Assembly (NCBI GenBank): GCA_013180625.2
Contig: SNVD02007156.1
Span: forward strand, 124,001-188,000
DNA: 64,000 bases
Direction of reading: 5' to 3'
DNA from: Boswellia sacra
Lineage: Eukaryota > Streptophyta > Magnoliopsida > Sapindales > Burseraceae
The position numbers and the translations under genes are program-made. Positions within the stretch are counted from its first letter, which is position 1; each line of letters begins with the position of its first letter. Of this stretch, positions 59,990-64,000 are shown piece by piece. The notes beneath the pieces were generated by a model. It worked only from the letters and a program-made list of their open reading frames with translations, was not told the origin of the DNA and ran no database searches.

Positions 59990-60053
59990 AAACATTGAGG
60001 ACAATGTTTCATTTGGTTGGGTGGGGGGGGGGGAGGGGGGGGGAAAGGATAGT
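59990..60053 (+). other. Inverted-repeat element followed by a G-run
   Basis: 'AACATTGAGGACAATGTTT' at 59993-60011 is an imperfect palindrome commonly found downstream of pol in Athila/Tat elements. It is followed by 'ggtgggggggggggg' and a second run 'aggggggggg' (about 60024-60050). The G-run could act as an internal polypurine tract or form a quadruplex; this is inference. Confidence 0.6.
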
Positions 60054-60599
60054 AGACATAAGTGTGTCTTGAATTTCCTTTTTCTTAAAAAAAAAAAAAG
60101 GAAGCGAGTTAGTAATTAGATTCAGAGTGCGGTGTAAGGAGTTCAAATCCTCTTGAGACGCATTCTGGGTCAGGAATGACAGAGTAAGGAGGATCAGTTT
60201 GAACTCTTGAAACCCATTATAACCAATTTGTCATTTTATTTTGATTTTGTGAACTCATTTTAGCTAACCTGATATTATTTAGTCTTGATTTTTGAATTTT
60301 ATAACAAGGAGCTCTTATTCATTTCACTTTGAATTATTCAAATCTATGAACTCTCACAACCTTATCATTTAATAAATTGTCTGCTTATGTACTCATTAAG
60401 CAAGTATTCATGAACTTTTCTTCACACACACACACATACCTTGATGCATGATTGTGGGTGGCGAAATGAAATGTTGTAATATTTGAGTTCTTTTGTTTTG
60501 TTTAGGATAACAACACAAAGGAAGGGGAAAGTGTTTAAAAAAAAGCAAAAAAAAGTGAAAAAAAAAAGAGAAAGCAATTGTGGATAAGTTTGGTCTCGT

Positions 60600-60712
60600 A
60601 GCCTCCTTAATTCGAGCAATTAAGCCCGAGGGGTGCCTCAACACCTAATACTCTAAGACCAACTGGTTTGGGAGCTATTGGCCCAAAGCTCGCTACACGG
60701 ATTAAGGAGAAA
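60600..60712 (+). repeat. 3' region repeat, copy 1
   Basis: About 110 bp matching 60772-60868; shared phrases are 'ctaatactctaag'/'ctaatgccctaag', 'ccaactgg' and 'gctcgctaca'. It is non-coding and rich in inverted 'taagcccga'/'ttggccc' words, typical of the 3' region of Athila elements. Confidence 0.8.
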
Positions 60713-60771
60713 GCTTAATGGGATTGAACATTGCACTATCCACAAGTTTCTAAGCAAAAATAAAGCATCGG

Positions 60772-60868
60772 CAACCCGAGTCGTTAAGCTCGTAGGGGTG
60801 TCTTAACGCCTAATGCCCTAAGGCCAACTGGTCTGGGAGTCATTAGCCTAAGGCTCGCTACATGGGTT
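60772..60868 (+). repeat. 3' region repeat, copy 2
   Basis: Direct repeat of 60600-60712, separated from it by about 60 bases. Confidence 0.8.
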
Positions 60869-61189
60869 AAAGATGCATTCCTTCAAAAAAGAAAAAGAAA
60901 AAATATATATATATAAAATGAATAAATGCCCCCTACCTAAGGTTGTTAGCCTTAATAAATATTAGAACCGATATGACTTCTTTTTAATAAGCCCTATAGT
61001 CATGTGTTGACTAAGCACAAAAAGAAGGTTTATTGATATCTTGACTGAAGGGTATATGAGTCATAAAAAAAAGGGGGTTGAGAGTTTGTTTATTTGGATA
61101 AAATCAAGGAGAGTGCAATAATGACCACCTCGGATGTAAAATTCTATAAATCACTTCTAAATAATAACGCTTTAATTGCTAGGTACTAG

Positions 61190-61210
61190 CAACAAGCTGG
61201 TTGGGGGGTG
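61190..61210 (+). other. Polypurine tract of the Athila element
   Basis: 'gctggttggggggtg' immediately precedes the 3' LTR start TGATGAAC. Confidence 0.75.
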
Positions 61211-61840
61211 TGATGAACACTTAAATACGTATATTTAATAAGAGCTTAGTTCATCATATTGCATTAATAATGTCATTAAATTCCTCAACTTAAGCATATT
61301 TGTAGTCTTTGCATCTTTGGAATTAACTTCCTCTTAATTTTGGTTTTGTTACAGGTTCGGTAAAATGGGCATAACTATCTATTTATAGATCAGAATGGTG
61401 CAAATCCTAATGTTTTGGAAAGCTGATTAAATTATCTACAAGATTGTATTTCACAAGCATCATCAAATTCGGGCTCTTAGTGGACCAAAAATAGGCTTGA
61501 AGTGAACCCATCTGCAGATTCGGCCCAGCCTGACCATGCCTCAGTATTTTGACCATATCTATCAGAATACGTATCCAAATCGTATGAATCAAGATGTTCT
61601 AGAAAGCTGAGAGAAATATCTGTTAGCCCTAAGGCTACATGATAATTTTGATGATAACAATATACATTGATTCATTGTGATTTACTAACATGTTTATTTA
61701 TGTGTAAGAGTAATATCATTGAAATAATTGTAAAATCAAGAAAAGGATTATTAAAATGAAGTGTTGAAGCTAAGGAGAAGACTACATTTTAAAGGCACCA
61801 AAGTTTAAGAACAAGGTTTGACTCAAGGAATGTGACACAT

Positions 61841-62540
61841 GAGTAATGTTCAATTAATTGGTCATATATATCTCTATAGATGTCCAAATGACATGATTCT
61901 TGAGCCTTTGGAAAGCTTACTCAATTTATAACATTTCATATGTTTTAAAGAAATTCAAATTTCAAGTGCAAGGTTCTCCAAATCATCATGCAATTTGAAA
62001 GACAAATGGAAGCAGCTGATATGAGCACCGAATACTCTTTTGGACATATCTTGAGCTAGAAATATCAAAATGACTTGATTCTTATGGCATTGGAAAGAGG
62101 ACTTAATGAGGCACATTTCATATGTTCTGAAGAAATTCAAACTTCAATTGAAAGGCTAACATAATTGACATGCAATTTGGTGGACTGACACAGAGAAGAA
62201 AAATCAACTCATATGAGCACCGAATGATTTTTTATCCATATCTTGAGCTAGAGATATCCAAATGACTTGATTCTTATGGCATTGGAAAGATGATTCAATG
62301 TATCACATTTCATATTCTTTGAAAAAATTCAAATTTCAAATGGAAGGCCAAAATAATACACATGCAATTCGGTAGACTGACACATGAAAGAAAAATCAAG
62401 TCACATGAGCACCGAATGGTTTTTTGGCCATATCTTAAGCTACAGGTATTCAAATGACTTGGTTCTTAATGAGTTGGAAAGCTTATTCAATTTTACAGAT
62501 CTTTTATGTTTTGTAGATTTTCAAATTTCAAACAGAACAT
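61841..62540 (+). repeat. Tandem array, ~192 bp period
   Basis: The word 'gagcaccgaat' recurs at 62023, 62215 and 62407, exactly 192 bases apart, with a diverged earlier unit beginning near 61841. Units share 'atatcttgagcta', 'tcaaatgacttg' and 'ttggaaag'. Confidence 0.93.
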
Positions 62541-62857
62541 TGACAAAAATGGCATACAAGATTACAGTTTTTATAGTGGGCAGAAAATTTGGAGTTGGTG
62601 TCTTCACTTGTTCAAGTTCATCTCATTTGCCTATAAAAGGAGCCCTTCTCCCATGCATTCAGTAAGACAAAGAGAAAAGAAGAGAAGCATCTATCAAGCT
62701 AAAAACAAGAGAAATATCAAGTCTAGAGAGCTTTTATACTCTTTATCTACTCTTTGAAGAGAGTTATACTTTTGTTGTAAAAATTATCTTTGTTCTTGTA
62801 TTGTGGTGAGAGTGAGATTTTCTTGTAAAGGATAAAAGTTATCCTTGAGAGAACTCT

Positions 62858-63145
62858 TTCCTTGGTGAGTTTGTTCATCAAGAAGAACTCTTGGTGTGGT
62901 GTTATCACGAGTTGAAAAAAGTTGCCTTGGTGAGGTTGTTCATCAAGAAGAACTCTTGGTGTGGTGTTATCAAGAGTTGAGGAAAGTTGCCGTGGTGAGG
63001 TTGTTCATCAAGAAGAACTCTTGGTGTGGTGTTATCAAGTGTTGAAGGAAGTTGCCTTGGTGAGGTTGTTCATCAAGAAGAACTCTTGGTGTGGTGTTAT
63101 CAAGAGTTGAAAGAAAAAGTCTTGGTGAGGTTGTTCATCAAGCAA
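62858..63145 (+). repeat. Tandem array, 65 bp period
   Basis: 'ttgttcatcaag' recurs at 62871, 62936, 63001, 63066 and 63131, exactly 65 bases apart, each followed by 'aagaactcttggtgtggtg' except in the last unit. The array lies in the transcribed part of the LTR, upstream of the conserved 'cccgtggacgtagg' block. Confidence 0.95.
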
Positions 63146-64000
63146 GTTGTAAAGATTTTCTACAACTTAGTGGAAAGCTTAGCTCGTGGAGCTAGGAGCC
63201 CGTGGACGTAGGCAAGGTTTGCCGAACCACGTAAATTGAGTTTGCACTCTCTCTATCCCTATCTCTTTATATTTACTTGCACTTGTAATTGTTTATTATT
63301 GCTATTCTCTTGATTGCATCTTAGACAACTTCTATTTTCATCTTCTTCATCTTTATTCTCAAAGAAAGAGTGAACTAATTTTGATCTTTCAAGAAAAGTT
63401 TTCTAAATCCGTTTTGATAAATAAAAACCCAATTCACCCCCCCTCTTGGGTTGTCATACCTGGGTCAACAATATCTACGACTTTCATGAAGACATGTGAT
63501 TAAAATTCACAATAATTCAAGGTCAAAATCGGTGGTCAAAGTCGGTTCACCTAATTACCCCAATTGTTAAAGTTGGTGCATCTAATATTTGATAATTATT
63601 CCTATGTAGTTTGACAAGTTTGCCCCTAAATGTATCTATAAATAGAGGTGCCTTGTGACCCATTAGGGCATCTTGGCCTTGCCTGGAATATCTTGGCCTT
63701 AGCTAGGATCTTGTATTGTGTTTCTCTCTTGTGTTTTTATGCTATTAATAAATCTTCTTTTTCTTGAAATTTGTTTTCTTTCTTTTATAATGTCTTTCTA
63801 ATTTCTCTCTTGCTAAGATGAAAGGGTGAAACCCTTGATATGAGAGTAAGGATTCTCTAACCCTTAATATGTGCTTAATAATCATAATCTTATGTTGTTT
63901 ATATGATTTATATTTATTTTCTTAATCAATCTTGACACCACTCGTAAAGTGGAGGTCTTGATCCATTGTAGACAATCCTTGGCACATCAAATGCTTGGAT

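Larger units (their letters stand above)
61621..63470 (+). mobile_element. Copia (Sirevirus-like) solo LTR nested in the Athila 3' LTR
   Basis: 1850 bp, TGTTAGCCCTAAGG ... TGGGTCAACA, with a perfect 5 bp target duplication ATATC (61616-61620 and 63471-63475). The 3' part holds 'gagcccgtggacgtagg ... gccgaaccacgtaaa' (63191-63235) and ends near 'caattcaccccccctcttgg', both typical of Sirevirus-type LTRs. It contains two tandem-repeat arrays and no internal domain. Confidence 0.92.
51324..64000 (+). mobile_element. Athila-type Ty3/gypsy retrotransposon with a captured LOG gene (3' end beyond the window)
   Basis: 5' LTR, primer site, gag-protease, pol (RT, RNase H, integrase), an unrecognised ORF, an intronless LOG gene copy, a repeat-rich 3' region, polypurine tract and 3' LTR, all in plus orientation. 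The order RT-RNase H-integrase and the tRNA-Asp-type primer site identify the Athila/Tat branch of Ty3/gypsy. The 3' LTR holds a 1.85 kb Copia solo LTR and is cut by the window end. Nonsense and frameshift mutations throughout show the element is inactive. Confidence 0.95.
61211..64000 (+). repeat. 3' LTR of the Athila element, interrupted and truncated by the window end
   Basis: 61211-61620 matches the start of the 5' LTR (51324-51733). After the inserted Copia solo LTR, 63476-64000 continues with the match to about 52257. The remaining ~460 bp lie beyond the window. Confidence 0.95.

Noticed and set aside
62858..63145. CRISPR-like array
   Set aside because: The repeated units are contiguous 65 bp tandem repeats with no unique spacers, and the genome is a plant's.

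Overview
The window is nuclear DNA of a dicotyledonous plant. It is AT-rich, its host genes have many short exons, and about half of it is transposable elements. The species cannot be fixed from sequence alone.

Layout. 1-2754: AT-rich DNA with copies of a local ~470 bp repeat and a Copia-type solo LTR. 2755-14229: a complete but dead Sirevirus-type Ty1/copia element on the minus strand, with two LTRs, TATAT target duplication, tRNA-iMet primer site, repeated polypurine tracts and a 612-codon third ORF; its gag is split by a 1.4 kb Gypsy solo LTR. 14230-20227: repeat remnants, small DNA transposons and no recognisable gene. 20228-26693 (+): an apparently intact bystin (ENP1/BYSL) gene of 11 exons encoding 450 aa for 40S subunit maturation; its last intron carries textbook U12 AT-AC splice signals. 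26881-28450 (-): a decayed LINE. 29846-32113 (-): an intact three-exon ankyrin/PGG membrane protein gene of the ACD6/ITN1 type.

33 kb to 51 kb is a tandem cluster of LRAT/NC-domain genes: one intact (47492-48184), two pseudogenes and two exon relics, the relics lying on a ~1.1 kb duplicated segment. Mixed among them are a small secreted cysteine-rich peptide gene, hAT-like and Mutator-like non-autonomous elements, two more solo LTRs, and a 2 kb CACTA element that has captured pieces of a RanBP1 gene and of the neighbouring ankyrin gene.

51324 to the window end is an Athila-type Ty3/gypsy element whose 3' LTR is broken by a 1.85 kb Copia solo LTR and runs off the window. Between its pol gene and 3' LTR lie an unrecognised zinc-finger-like ORF and a full-length, intronless copy of a LONELY GUY (LOG) cytokinin-activating enzyme gene, now disabled by one stop codon and one single-base deletion.

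The best candidates for something new are the LOG coding sequence inside the retrotransposon and the CACTA element with two captured genes of different age. The functional host genes are bystin, the ankyrin/PGG gene, one LRAT-domain gene and probably the cysteine-rich peptide; nearly everything else is mobile-element or pseudogene sequence.
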